Below are positions 1-8,545 of a DNA stretch of 64,000 nucleotides, in pieces. Every line of letters begins with the position of its first letter. The stretch's first letter is position 1. The notes beneath the pieces were generated by a model. That model was given only the letters and a program-made list of their open reading frames with translations. It was not told the origin of the DNA and did not search any database. Where the stretch lies: positions 1 to 64,000 of the forward strand of contig NZ_WIWC01000025.1 of assembly GCF_009600315.1 (NCBI RefSeq). Direction: 5' to 3'. Source of the stretch: Pseudomonas helleri (GTDB lineage: Bacteria > Pseudomonadota > Gammaproteobacteria > Pseudomonadales > Pseudomonadaceae). Both the position numbers and the translations under genes were made by a program.

Positions 1-176
1 TCCTTGGCCCGATCGCGGCTGGCTCGGCGTCCTGCCTCGCCACCCCCATAACAGCACCTGCGTTCAGCCTCCTGTGATGGGCCTCTGTGTCGTTCTCACT
101 TTTTCGGTGGCAGCAGTCACATCGTTCTAAAAGCTAAAAGCTAAAAGCTAAAACTTCCTGTGCCGTGAACTACGCA
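1..176. other. Stretch left of nikE without a supported gene
   Basis: No complete gene is visible. On the minus strand a frame is open from about position 135 to the window edge, reading ...HHRRLNAGAVMGVARQ... It has no convincing start codon or ribosome binding site, so I do not call it a gene. A short tandem repeat occupies 127-154. Confidence 0.4.
127..154. repeat. Four 7-bp tandem units (CTAAAAG)
   Basis: Three perfect CTAAAAG units at 127-147 are followed by a fourth with one change (CTAAAAC). The run lies 23 bp past the nikE stop. It is probably a slippage-prone microsatellite with no evident function. Confidence 0.85.
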
Positions 177-1004
177 TCAAGCCCCCAGTTGAACTTCTTG
201 CACCTCTTCACTGACAACCCTTTTACGCTCACGCCCAACCGGCATGGCCGGCAACACCGCGTCCTGCAACGTACACGCCGCCGGGTGGGTAAACCGCATC
301 TGCGCGCTAACCGCCTGATCCTCCACCACATGCCCGTCTGCCAACACCACCACCCGCTGGCAAAAATACCGCACCAGACTCAAATCATGCGTAATCAACA
401 AAAACGCCGTGCCCGATTCACGACGCACCTCGGCCAATAGCTCCAGAATCTGCACTTGCAGCACCCGGTCAAGGTTCGACAGCGCTTCATCAAGAATAAT
501 CAACTGCGGATTAACCGCCAGCGCACGCGCAATACCGGCCCGTTGCAGTTGCCCGCCACTGAGCTGGGCGGGCAGTTTGTCGATGTCACGGGGGTTCAGT
601 TGCACCTGCGCCAGCAGTTGCGTGACCCGTGCCTTGCACGCCTCAGCATCCAGTTGCGAGAGGTGACGCAACGGCTCAGCGATGCTCCAGCCAATGCTGC
701 GCTGGGGATTGAACGCGCTCAGGGCGTCCTGAAAAACCATTTGCACACGTTTTAAAAATGGATCGTCGATCCCCCGCAGCGGTTGGCCAGCAAACGCAAT
801 GCTGCCCGTATCAGGGCTTTCCAGCCCCATCAGCAGGCGGGCGAGGGTGCTCTTGCCACTGCCGCTGGCACCCAGCAGCCCCAGGCTCTGTCCATCCTGC
901 AGGTCGAGACTCAATTCACTGAGCACCTGAACCCGGTGGCGCTTGCTGAACAGCCCGCCAGCGGTGTAGCCGTGGCTGACGTTTTGTACCTGAAAAATAC
1001 TCAT
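177..1004 (-). CDS. nikE: Nickel ABC importer, ATP-binding protein NikE
   Basis: One of the two ATPases that drive the NikABCDE nickel (or nickel-chelate) importer at the inner membrane. Walker A GASGSGKST lies at residues 45-53, the signature LSGGQLQRAGIARAL follows, and Walker B is LIILDEALSNLD. The protein is 275 aa against 268 in E. coli. The ATG at 1004 overlaps the nikD stop as ATGA, and a GAGAGG sequence lies 10 nt upstream; a TTG three codons earlier sits too close to that site. It is the last gene of nikABCDE. The oligopeptide/nickel ATPase family is certain. The nickel assignment comes from synteny with nikR. Confidence 0.92.
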   Translation of the reverse strand: MSIFQVQNVSHGYTAGGLFSKRHRVQVLSELSLDLQDGQSLGLLGASGSGKSTLARLLMGLESPDTGSIAFAGQPLRGIDDPFLKRVQMVFQDALSAFNPQRSIGWSIAEPLRHLSQLDAEACKARVTQLLAQVQLNPRDIDKLPAQLSGGQLQRAGIARALAVNPQLIILDEALSNLDRVLQVQILELLAEVRRESGTAFLLITHDLSLVRYFCQRVVVLADGHVVEDQAVSAQMRFTHPAACTLQDAVLPAMPVGRERKRVVSEEVQEVQLGA

Positions 1005-1774
1005 GCGCGGCAAACCTCTCGGGTCAAAGCGTGATGCGCCGCCAGCAACGTGCGCGCTTCTTCACTGCGGGGGTTGTTGAACAGGGTGCAGACATCGGCC
1101 TGCCCGACAATGCGGCCGTGGGCCATCACGCTGACGTGATCCGCGCTACGGGCGACCACGCCCATGTCATGGGTGATCAGCAGCACGCCCAGATTGCGCT
1201 CATCCACCAGCCGCTCCAGCAAGTCCAGAAAGCGCGCTTGCGCAACCACGTCCAGATCGCTGGTCGGTTCGTCCGCCAGCAAAAAACGGCTGTCAGCGAG
1301 CAGCGCCAGGGCGATCATCATGCGCTGCAACATGCCGCCACTGAGCTGGAAGGCGAAAGAGTCGAGTACACGCTGAGCGTCGTACAAGCCCACCTCATTC
1401 AATGTGGCGTGAATCAGTTCGTCGGCCTCGCGGCCTGTCACGCCCCGGGTGTGCAGGGTTTCCTGCGCATGCTGGCGCAATGAACGCACCGGGTTGAAGG
1501 CGCTGCGCGGGTTTTGCAGCACCAGCGCGGCTTCGCGGCCACGCAGTTGGGCAGGTTCAACCGGCTTGCCGTCCAGCAACAAGGTGGCGCCGCTACAGTG
1601 CACACCGGGTGGCAGCAGGTCGAGGATGCCCAGGCAGGTCAGGGATTTGCCTGAACCGCTGGCACCGACCAAGGCGTGCACCTGGCCGGCCTTTAACGTC
1701 AGTTGCAGGTTGTGCACCAGCGTTCGCTGCTGATGCCGCAGGCTCATGCCTTGAATGCTCAGGTGGGTGTTCAT
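1001..1774 (-). CDS. nikD: Nickel ABC importer, ATP-binding protein NikD
   Basis: Partner ATPase of NikE, 257 aa. Walker A GASGSGKS lies at residues 37-44, the signature is LSGGMLQRMMIALAL, and Walker B is FLLADEPTSDLD. The start overlaps the nikC stop by 4 bp (ATGA), and its own stop overlaps nikE in the same way, so the cistrons are translationally coupled. It belongs to the Dpp/Opp-type ATPases and is placed as NikD by position between nikC and nikE. Confidence 0.92.
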   Translation of the reverse strand: MNTHLSIQGMSLRHQQRTLVHNLQLTLKAGQVHALVGASGSGKSLTCLGILDLLPPGVHCSGATLLLDGKPVEPAQLRGREAALVLQNPRSAFNPVRSLRQHAQETLHTRGVTGREADELIHATLNEVGLYDAQRVLDSFAFQLSGGMLQRMMIALALLADSRFLLADEPTSDLDVVAQARFLDLLERLVDERNLGVLLITHDMGVVARSADHVSVMAHGRIVGQADVCTLFNNPRSEEARTLLAAHHALTREVCRA

Positions 1775-2616
1775 TCCTTGATCTCCGCCAGCACACTGGG
1801 GTCAAGCCGGTCGCGCAATGCGTCACCGAGCAGGTTGAAGGCCATTACCGAGATAAAAATCATCAGGCCGGGCCACAGCAGCAATTGCGGGTGGGTCCAG
1901 ATGAATTCCTTGGAGTCGTTGATCATGACGCCCCATTCCGGGGTGGGCGGGCTGACGCCCAGGCCGAGGAAGGACAGCCCGGAAACGTGCAGCATCATAT
2001 GGCCAATGTCCATCGAGGCCAGCACCAGCAATTGGCCCACCACATTGGGCATCACGTGTTGGCGTAGACGGGTCAAGCGCGAGGCACCGGCCAACTGCGA
2101 GGCCAGCACGTAATCGCGGTTGCGCTGGGCCAGCACCATGCCGCGCACCATGCGCGCATACCAGGCCCAGTGCGACAGGGCGATGGCAATGATCACGTTG
2201 GTCAGGCCGGTGCCCAGCAGGGCTATCAGAAAAAAGGCCAGTACCAGCGTAGGGAAGGTCAGAAACATGTCGCACAGGCGCATCAGCACCATATCGACCT
2301 TGCCGCCAACTATCCCGGCCACGCCGCCAATAATCACCCCGAGAATCAACACCAGACCCAGCACCAGTACCACGCTGCCTAATGACAACTGCGTGCCGAC
2401 AATCAGCCGTGAAAGAACGTCGCGCCCCAAGTGATCGGTACCCAGCCAATGGTGGGCACTGGCGGGCAGCAGGCGGTTGTCGAGATCGACCAGAGTCGCG
2501 TCGTAGTGGGCGATCCACGGCCCGAACAGGGCCAGTATCAGCAACAGGCCCACCAACCAGTAGCCGATGCGCATCCCGGTCTTTTTGCCTGAAAACGTTG
2601 CGGCCAAAGTGCTCAT
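1771..2616 (-). CDS. nikC: Nickel ABC importer, permease NikC
   Basis: Second membrane subunit of the nickel importer, 281 aa. The N-terminal helix (residues about 17-35) is followed by a hydrophilic loop with [15 protein letters not shown], typical of DppC/NikC permeases. The binding-protein-dependent transport domain and the EAA-like loop sit near [12 protein letters not shown] chose the ATG at 2616 because it overlaps the nikB stop as ATGA and matches family length. The frame stays open further upstream, but that stretch has no family resemblance. Confidence 0.9.
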   Translation of the reverse strand: MSTLAATFSGKKTGMRIGYWLVGLLLILALFGPWIAHYDATLVDLDNRLLPASAHHWLGTDHLGRDVLSRLIVGTQLSLGSVVLVLGLVLILGVIIGGVAGIVGGKVDMVLMRLCDMFLTFPTLVLAFFLIALLGTGLTNVIIAIALSHWAWYARMVRGMVLAQRNRDYVLASQLAGASRLTRLRQHVMPNVVGQLLVLASMDIGHMMLHVSGLSFLGLGVSPPTPEWGVMINDSKEFIWTHPQLLLWPGLMIFISVMAFNLLGDALRDRLDPSVLAEIKE

Positions 2617-3554
2617 GCCATTACCCCCGAAGAGCGTGTGCGTGGATCCAGCCAGGCGTAGCAGATATCGACCACCAGGTTGCACACCACCAGCAACGTG
2701 GTCAGCAGCAGGGTGAAACATTGCATCACCGGGAAGTCACGGTTAAGCACAGCGCTGACGGCGAAGCGCCCGACACCGGGCCAGGCGAAGATGGTTTCAA
2801 TCACCAGCGCGCCGCCCAGCAGCTCGCCGATGTGCATGCCGGTGGCGGTGACCAGCGGCATCCAGGCATTGCGCAGGATATGGTCGCGCCACACCCGCTG
2901 CTCATTCAGACCGCGGGCACGGGCATAGAACACATGCCGGTGCTGGCGCACGTCGAGCAAGCTGGCGCGCAGCAAACGGGCATTGATCGACATCGACATC
3001 AGCGCGATGGCCAGTACCGGCATGATCAAGTGCTCGGGACCACCACGGCCCATCGGTGGCAACCAGCCCAGCCACAGCGAGAGCAGGGCGATGAGCAAAA
3101 AGGCCAGCCAGAAGTTGGGCATCGACACGCCGATGAAGGTGATGAAACGCACCACCTGATCAGGCCAGCGGCCTTTCCAGCGCGCCGCGGCCAGCCCCAG
3201 TGGAACACTCATGACCAGCGTCACCAGCAGCGCCAGACCGCCCAGTTGCAGAGTGGCCGGCAAGTAATACAACAGATCGTCGAGCACCGGACGCCCGGTG
3301 ATATAGGACATGCCGAAATCCAGATGCAGGGCATTCCACAACCACGTCAGGTATTGCTCAGGCAATGGACGGTCAAGCCCCAGCGCATGTCGCGCCTCGG
3401 CCAGCGCGGCATCGGTCGGCGGAATCTGTGACAGGCGCAGGTAGTCGAGCGCGGGGTCGCCGTTGCCCAAATGCAACAACACAAACACGATCAACGACAC
3501 GCCCAGAAGGACCGGAATCAGCAGCACGAGCCGCAAAATGATATAGCGCAGCAT
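2613..3554 (-). CDS. nikB: Nickel ABC importer, permease NikB
   Basis: First membrane subunit of the importer, 313 aa, with about six transmembrane helices starting at residues 5-28. The DppB-type N-terminus, a periplasmic loop with [15 protein letters not shown], and the cytoplasmic EAA motif region are intact. Its start is 3 nt after the nikA stop, and its end overlaps nikC, so nikABCDE reads as one transcript. Confidence 0.92.
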   Translation of the reverse strand: MLRYIILRLVLLIPVLLGVSLIVFVLLHLGNGDPALDYLRLSQIPPTDAALAEARHALGLDRPLPEQYLTWLWNALHLDFGMSYITGRPVLDDLLYYLPATLQLGGLALLVTLVMSVPLGLAAARWKGRWPDQVVRFITFIGVSMPNFWLAFLLIALLSLWLGWLPPMGRGGPEHLIMPVLAIALMSMSINARLLRASLLDVRQHRHVFYARARGLNEQRVWRDHILRNAWMPLVTATGMHIGELLGGALVIETIFAWPGVGRFAVSAVLNRDFPVMQCFTLLLTTLLVVCNLVVDICYAWLDPRTRSSGVMA

Positions 3555-3557
3555 GGT

Positions 3558-5132
3558 TTAGGGCTTCCCGCGGGTGGGGTGCATGACTTCGAACGGCACA
3601 TCAAACAAGGTGCTGCCGAAGGCGACGTTATCGACGTTGTTGGCGTTCACACTGATGGCGGTGAGGTGTGAGATCGGCAGGTAGACCGCCTGATCGTGGA
3701 GGGTGGTGAGGATTTCGCGGTAATCCTCGGCACGCTTGCCTTCATCGGTCTCACCCAGCACTTCGGCGATTTTCTGGTCGATGGCGTCCTTCATCGGCAA
3801 ACCGCGCTGGGCCATATAGTCCGCGTGGCCTGCGTAACGCATGGAGCTGACAAACGAATGCGGGTCGTACGGGGCGCCCCAGGTATCGGCGAAGATCATG
3901 CCGAATGTGCCTTCGCGTTGGCGCTGAACCAGTGCACCGTCTTCTTCGGCGCGTAACTTGACCTCGATGCCGACTTTGGCCAGTTCACCCTGAATGATTT
4001 CGGCGAGGCTTTTTTGCAAGGCGCTGGGGCCGAGGAATACCAGCTCGGTGCTCAGTCGCTGGCCGTTTTTCTCGCGCACGGTTTTGCCTGCCGGGAGTGT
4101 CCAGCCGGCTGCTTCAAGGGTTTTTTTGGCCTGTTCGGGGTTGTAAGGCAAGGCTTTGAGGCCAAGGTCGGCGTAGGGCATGTTGCGAGCAAACAGCGCG
4201 TCGGCGCGCGGCTCTTGACCGTGCAGCACTTTGGCAATAATCGTGTCTTTGTCCACCGCCTGATTGATGGCCTGACGCACCGCCAACTCATTGGTAGGGG
4301 CCAGATTGGTGTTCATTGCGACCGTTCGCGTGGCCAAAGGGGCAGAAATGGCACTGTGAAAGCCTGAGTCGCGCAGGCGCACAAAGGTGCCGGGGGAAAT
4401 CTCACCGTCAGCGCCCTGAATCAAATCGATCTCGCCCGTTTGCAGGGCAATGGCTCGGCTGTCCGGGTCGGAAATGACTTTGACCAGCACCGAGCCGTAC
4501 GCGGGCTTGTTACCCCAATAGTGCGCGTTACGCTCAAAGCGATCATATTCGCCGCGCCGGGTTTGCGTCAGCACCCACGGCCCGGTGCCCACCGGTTTGC
4601 CGGGTTTGGCAGCCGGGGCACCGAAACGCAGCGGGCGTACTTGCGCCAGTTCCATCAGCGTCGGGTAATACGGGTGTTTGAGCGTCAGTACCAGCGTGTG
4701 CTCGTCAGGGGCTTCGACGCGCTCCAGCGTTGAGACCAGCTCCATCCACTGGTGGCGCTGGCTGTTGCTCAACACGGCATCAAGGTTGGCTTTGGCCGCT
4801 GCGGCATTGAACGGGCTGCCATCACTGAACTGCACACCGTCGCGCAAGGTGAAGGTGTAGGTTTTGCCGTCTGGCGAAACCGTCCAGTGCGTGGCCAGCC
4901 ACGGCTCCAGCGTGCCTTGTGGGGTGTAGCGCACCAGCGGTTCATAGACCATGGCCTGGGCGTACATCTGGTTGGGCGAGTAACCTCTGGGGTCCAGCGG
5001 CCCGGCATTGGTGGGCCATGAGTAGGTCAGCGTCGGTTCCGGTTCAGTGGCGCTGGCGAGCGGCAGACCTGTACTCAGGCAGACGCCAATCGTCCATACA
5101 GCCAGCTGTTTTTTCATCCATGAGTCCGTCAC
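3558..5132 (-). CDS. nikA: Nickel ABC importer, periplasmic binding protein NikA
   Basis: Periplasmic receptor of the nickel importer and first gene of the operon, 524 aa, the same length as E. coli NikA. A signal peptide spans residues 1-29 with probable cleavage after ASA. The SBP_bac_5 fold follows, with YEPLVRYTPQG near the N-terminus. The GTG start at 5132 has GGGAGA six nt upstream. An in-frame ATG at 5117 lacks a well-spaced site, so I prefer GTG. The gene is divergent from nikR across 89 bp. Confidence 0.93.
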   Translation of the reverse strand: MTDSWMKKQLAVWTIGVCLSTGLPLASATEPEPTLTYSWPTNAGPLDPRGYSPNQMYAQAMVYEPLVRYTPQGTLEPWLATHWTVSPDGKTYTFTLRDGVQFSDGSPFNAAAAKANLDAVLSNSQRHQWMELVSTLERVEAPDEHTLVLTLKHPYYPTLMELAQVRPLRFGAPAAKPGKPVGTGPWVLTQTRRGEYDRFERNAHYWGNKPAYGSVLVKVISDPDSRAIALQTGEIDLIQGADGEISPGTFVRLRDSGFHSAISAPLATRTVAMNTNLAPTNELAVRQAINQAVDKDTIIAKVLHGQEPRADALFARNMPYADLGLKALPYNPEQAKKTLEAAGWTLPAGKTVREKNGQRLSTELVFLGPSALQKSLAEIIQGELAKVGIEVKLRAEEDGALVQRQREGTFGMIFADTWGAPYDPHSFVSSMRYAGHADYMAQRGLPMKDAIDQKIAEVLGETDEGKRAEDYREILTTLHDQAVYLPISHLTAISVNANNVDNVAFGSTLFDVPFEVMHPTRGKP

Positions 5133-5221
5133 ACTGCTTCTCCCGGGTTAATGGCTATTGGCCTGTTTGTTCACCGGGTAAGAAGTCTATGTCAAAAGTT
5201 CATAACTGCGAGGCTAATTGC
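5133..5221. promoter_or_regulatory. nikA-nikR divergent promoter region
   Basis: This 89-bp gap must hold both promoters. Regulation by NikR is expected from the family. No E. coli-type GTATGA-N16-TCATAC operator is present. The only symmetric element I see is TATG-N9-CATA at 5188-5204, close to the nikR start. It is a weak candidate operator. Confidence 0.4.
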
Positions 5222-5638
5222 ATGCAGAGGGTCACGATTACGCTGGACGACGCATTGTTGGCCGCCATTGACGAGCGCGTGTCCAGCCACGGGTATCAAG
5301 GCCGCTCAGAAGCCGTGCGCGATTTATTGCGCACCGGGCTGCTGCAAACCCACAGCGATGATGACCCCGACGGCGCCTGTGTGGCGACCTTGAGCTACGT
5401 CTACGATCATGGCACCCGTGAGTTGTCGAAGCGCCTGAACGGTGCCTTCCATGATCACCATGACCTGACCTTGTCGACGCTGCATGTGCACCTCGATCAG
5501 GGCAAATGCATGGAAGTGTCCGTACTCAAAGGCTCGGTGAGCGAGGTGTCGCAACTGGCACGTCAGGTGATGGCCGAGCGCGGGGTTCGCCACGGCAGCG
5601 CGCAGATCATTCCATTACCTGCTGGCGAAGACCTTTAA
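5222..5638 (+). CDS. nikR: Nickel-responsive repressor NikR
   Basis: Homotetrameric ribbon-helix-helix repressor that binds nickel and shuts off nik transcription; 138 aa. The N-terminal MQRVTITLDD strand forms the DNA-binding ribbon, and the C-terminal ACT-like domain binds metal. All four E. coli nickel ligands are conserved as H77, H88, H90 and C96 (motif LHVHLDQGKCME). The start at 5222 matches the conserved MQRVTI N-terminus. The frame continues upstream into nikA antisense sequence, which is not coding. The last 4 bp overlap the 3' end of punR, transcribed towards it. Confidence 0.95.
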   Translation: MQRVTITLDDALLAAIDERVSSHGYQGRSEAVRDLLRTGLLQTHSDDDPDGACVATLSYVYDHGTRELSKRLNGAFHDHHDLTLSTLHVHLDQGKCMEVSVLKGSVSEVSQLARQVMAERGVRHGSAQIIPLPAGEDL

Positions 5639-6552
5639 CTCACCGCCGTTTGGTTCAGCCATTCCTGATTCAAGGTCGGGGTGTCCCCAAGATAGTCCAG
5701 CAGCCAGCTCATGGCCGGAGAGTGATTGTCCTGCACCCAGGCAATGCAAGAGGGACTGGACGGGAAAGGTCGCTGCAAATGCAACGCCACCAGCAGGCCT
5801 CGTTCTATCAACGGCTGAACTTGATGCGCAGGGGCCATGCCTACGCACAGGCCTTCGGTCAGGCAGTTCAAGGCCGTGGCCCAGTCCGGCACCATCATCC
5901 GGCGCTGATTGTCCAGCGTCCAGGTATCGCGTTTGGGTAGACTGCGCGAGGTGTCGTCCATGCATAGCGCAGGGTAGGGGCGCAGTTGATCATCCAGCAG
6001 CAAGCCCTCTCGTGACGCCAGCGGGTGTTGCGGGCTGGCCACGCATAACCAGTCCAGTGCGCCCATGTCGCGAAAGGCAAAGCTGCCAGCCACCGGCACA
6101 GCCCGGGTTGCGCCGATCACCAGATCCGCGCGCGCATCCACCAGCGCATCCCACACCCCGTTGTACACCTCGTAGTGAACGATCAGCTCGACATCGGGGA
6201 AGTGCCGGTAAAAGTCGATGACCATCTGTTGGCAGCGCGGTTTTTTGATGATCGAGTCCACCCCCACCCGTAATTGACCGCTCCAGCCATTGGCGACTTG
6301 TTGGCACAGGCGCCGGGTGCCGAGCATTTTTTTCATCACGTCGCGGGCTTCTTTGACAAACATGTGCCCGGCCGGGGTCAGTTCAACATCACGATGGCGG
6401 CGCACAAACAACGGCACCGCCAGCCACTGTTCCAATTGGCGCACGGTGTAACTGATGGCTGAAGGCACGCGATGCAATTCTTGCGCGGCACCGCTGAAAC
6501 TGCCGTGGCGGGCCACCGCGTCGATAACGTCCAGCGAGTATTCAGACCACAT
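5635..6552 (-). CDS. punR: LysR-type regulator PunR (YdhB-like)
   Basis: LysR-family activator, 305 aa. The winged HTH at residues 1-60 contains RVPSAISYTVRQLEQWL, followed by the effector-binding domain. Sequence and gene order match E. coli PunR (formerly YdhB), which activates the divergent punC transporter gene in response to purine nucleosides. This includes the MWSEYSL N-terminus and the FYRHFPDVEL and GVWDALVD stretches. The stop codon overlaps the nikR stop on the opposite strand, leaving no terminator space between the two genes. Confidence 0.88.
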   Translation of the reverse strand: MWSEYSLDVIDAVARHGSFSGAAQELHRVPSAISYTVRQLEQWLAVPLFVRRHRDVELTPAGHMFVKEARDVMKKMLGTRRLCQQVANGWSGQLRVGVDSIIKKPRCQQMVIDFYRHFPDVELIVHYEVYNGVWDALVDARADLVIGATRAVPVAGSFAFRDMGALDWLCVASPQHPLASREGLLLDDQLRPYPALCMDDTSRSLPKRDTWTLDNQRRMMVPDWATALNCLTEGLCVGMAPAHQVQPLIERGLLVALHLQRPFPSSPSCIAWVQDNHSPAMSWLLDYLGDTPTLNQEWLNQTAVS

Positions 6553-6663
6553 GGTTAGCCTTCAAAAAAATTGATATCAGTGGGCAATTATTCTCGCTTC
6601 ACAAAGAAATCATCAGCCGCATAATGCGCGCCAGTCAACAAATTGTTTGATGGCAAGTTTTGG

Positions 6664-7851
6664 ATGCACATGAAAAATTCAGTGGGTTTTACCGTTTACC
6701 TCGCCGGGCTGAGCATGCTCGGCTATCTGGCGATGGACATGTATTTGCCGGCGTTTGGCACGCTGCGCAGCGAACTGGGGCTGTCCGCGGGTGCGGTAGG
6801 CGCCAGCCTGAGCATCTTTCTGGCCGGGTTTGCCTTGGGTCAATTGCTTTGGGGGCCGCTGTCTGACCGACTGGGCCGCAAACCGGTGCTGCTGGCAGGG
6901 CTGTCGATGTTCGCCCTCGGTTGTCTGGGCATGCTCTGGGTCGACAATGCCGCGTTGCTGTTGGCCCTGCGTTTTATTCAGGCCATCGGTGTGTGTGCGG
7001 CGGCGGTGACCTGGCAAGCGCTGGTGATTGATCGCTACCCTGCCGAGCGTGCCAGCCGGGTGTTTGCGGGCATCATGCCGCTGATGGGCTTGTCCCCTGC
7101 ATTGGCGCCGTTGTTGGGTGCGGTGGTGCTGGGCCATTTGGGCTGGCAAGCCATTTTCACGGTGCTATTGGGCCTGTCGGTGTTGCTGATCGTCCCCACG
7201 TTGCTGCTCAAGGAAAAGCCGCGCACGGCAACCCGCCCGGCCAAAACCTCCCTCAGCTATTGGCAGTTGCTGCGTTCGCCGAGTTTTAGCGGCAACGTGA
7301 TGATCTTTGCCGCCTGCTCGGCCAGTTTCTTCGCCTGGTTGACCGCTTCACCCTTTATCCTCGGTGACATGGGTTACAGCCCCGGTGATATTGGCTTGAG
7401 CTACGCGTTCCCGACACTGGCCTTCATGATCGGCGGCTACGGTTGCCGCAGCGCCTTGCAACGCATCAAAAGTCGCAAGCTGCTGCCGTGGCTGCTGCTG
7501 GCCTATTGCGCAAGCATGGTCGGGTTGTATGCCGTGGCCACCCAAACAGAACCGAAACTGCTGACCTTGCTGATTCCCTTTTGCCTGATGGCACTGGTCA
7601 ATGGGGCGAGCTACCCGATTGTGGTGGCGAATGCGCTGATGCCGTTTGCCCAAAACTCGGGCAAGGCGGCCGGCTTGCAAAACACCCTGCAATTGGGCTT
7701 GTGTTTTCTCGGCAGCTTGCTGGTCTCGACCTATATCAGCCAGCCCCTGCAAATTACGGTTGAAGTGATGTTGGCCACTGCACCGTTGGCGGTGCTGGGT
7801 TTCCTGATTGCGCGGTACAAATCCCCCACAGTGGAACGGGCCACAGGCTGA
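6664..7851 (+). CDS. punC: MFS transporter PunC (purine nucleoside; YdhC-like)
   Basis: Major facilitator of the Bcr/CflA drug-efflux-like group, 395 aa, 12 transmembrane helices. MFS motif A is [17 protein letters not shown] at about residues 60-76. It closely resembles E. coli PunC (YdhC) along its length, including [17 protein letters not shown] and [12 protein letters not shown], and is paired with punR. The likely substrates are purine nucleosides, although older annotations call the family drug efflux. ATG at 6664 or 6670 fits the family N-terminus; a TTG at 6643 also opens the frame. Confidence 0.85.
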   Translation: MHMKNSVGFTVYLAGLSMLGYLAMDMYLPAFGTLRSELGLSAGAVGASLSIFLAGFALGQLLWGPLSDRLGRKPVLLAGLSMFALGCLGMLWVDNAALLLALRFIQAIGVCAAAVTWQALVIDRYPAERASRVFAGIMPLMGLSPALAPLLGAVVLGHLGWQAIFTVLLGLSVLLIVPTLLLKEKPRTATRPAKTSLSYWQLLRSPSFSGNVMIFAACSASFFAWLTASPFILGDMGYSPGDIGLSYAFPTLAFMIGGYGCRSALQRIKSRKLLPWLLLAYCASMVGLYAVATQTEPKLLTLLIPFCLMALVNGASYPIVVANALMPFAQNSGKAAGLQNTLQLGLCFLGSLLVSTYISQPLQITVEVMLATAPLAVLGFLIARYKSPTVERATG

Positions 7852-7907
7852 ACTAGTTGCCCCCGTTTGCCTCAAAGAGTGTTCGAGCCACTGAGCGAGC
7901 GCTCTTG

Positions 7908-8444
7908 ATGACCCAAATAATTACAGACCGCAATCCAGACCCCACGCCAGAAGCTGTCCTGACCAACCACGATGCCAAAATGTTCGGTTCTCCCAAGGAT
8001 CGACTGGATTTTTACCGGCGTGAAATCCAGTACGAAACCAGCATTTTGTCCCACCGCACGGATGCTTATCTGGCGGCTCAGGCCTTTCTGGTGATCGCCT
8101 TTGCGTCGTGCATGGCCAACATCAACCCCGAGTGGGGCAAGTTTTTTACCCTCACAGTGCCGCCGTTGCTGGCCATTCTGGGCATCGTAATCTCCATTAA
8201 TGCCTGGCCAGGCATTCGGGCGGCGTACGACATCATTGATCATTGGTACTTCAAACAAAGCGAACTGCTCAGCAGCGAACCGGTGATGGGCATGGCCTAC
8301 GATGAGTCACCGCTGTTCTGCGAAATGGAGTCCACGCACAAAGGCTATAAAAAGTCGTTGATGTTTTCCGTGCGCTCGCCGTGGATCTTCGGCTGCTTCT
8401 GGATGGTGCTGGGGGCATTTTCGTTGTACATCCAGATGACCTGA
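7908..8444 (+). CDS. Small membrane protein of unknown function
   Basis: 178 aa, family not recognised. A polar N-terminal third contains DRLDFYRREIQYE. Two hydrophobic helices follow at about residues 48-66 (YLAAQAFLVIAFASC) and 78-98 (VPPLLAILGIVISI), then a cytoplasmic-looking segment, then a C-terminal helix ending ALYIQ-like. This topology resembles small bacterial membrane proteins with paired helices near the N-terminus. The ATG at 7908 follows GAGCGAG; an upstream TTG gives a less likely 195-aa form. It lies 101 bp before a helicase gene on the same strand and may be cotranscribed with it. Confidence 0.7.
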   Translation: MTQIITDRNPDPTPEAVLTNHDAKMFGSPKDRLDFYRREIQYETSILSHRTDAYLAAQAFLVIAFASCMANINPEWGKFFTLTVPPLLAILGIVISINAWPGIRAAYDIIDHWYFKQSELLSSEPVMGMAYDESPLFCEMESTHKGYKKSLMFSVRSPWIFGCFWMVLGAFSLYIQMT

Positions 8445-8545
8445 TTGCTCCAACCCGCTGATGTTCCAGCAATTCGCTGGATTTCAACGGGCAATCCAGC
8501 GACCATAGCCCATCCGTCCGGACAGCCTCACAGACTGGAGTCAGC

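Noticed and set aside
1..135. Minus-strand open frame running off the left edge
   Set aside because: No start codon with a ribosome site. I have a vague memory of similar short peptides in Pseudomonas annotations, but they are probably spurious.
2382..3431. 349-codon plus-strand frame across nikB and nikC
   Set aside because: It is antisense to well-supported permease genes, rich in His, Gln and Arg as expected of a shadow frame in GC-rich DNA.
5133..5221. Classical NikR operator GTATGA-N16-TCATAC
   Set aside because: Searched by eye in the nikA-nikR gap and not found; only a weak TATG-N9-CATA element is present.
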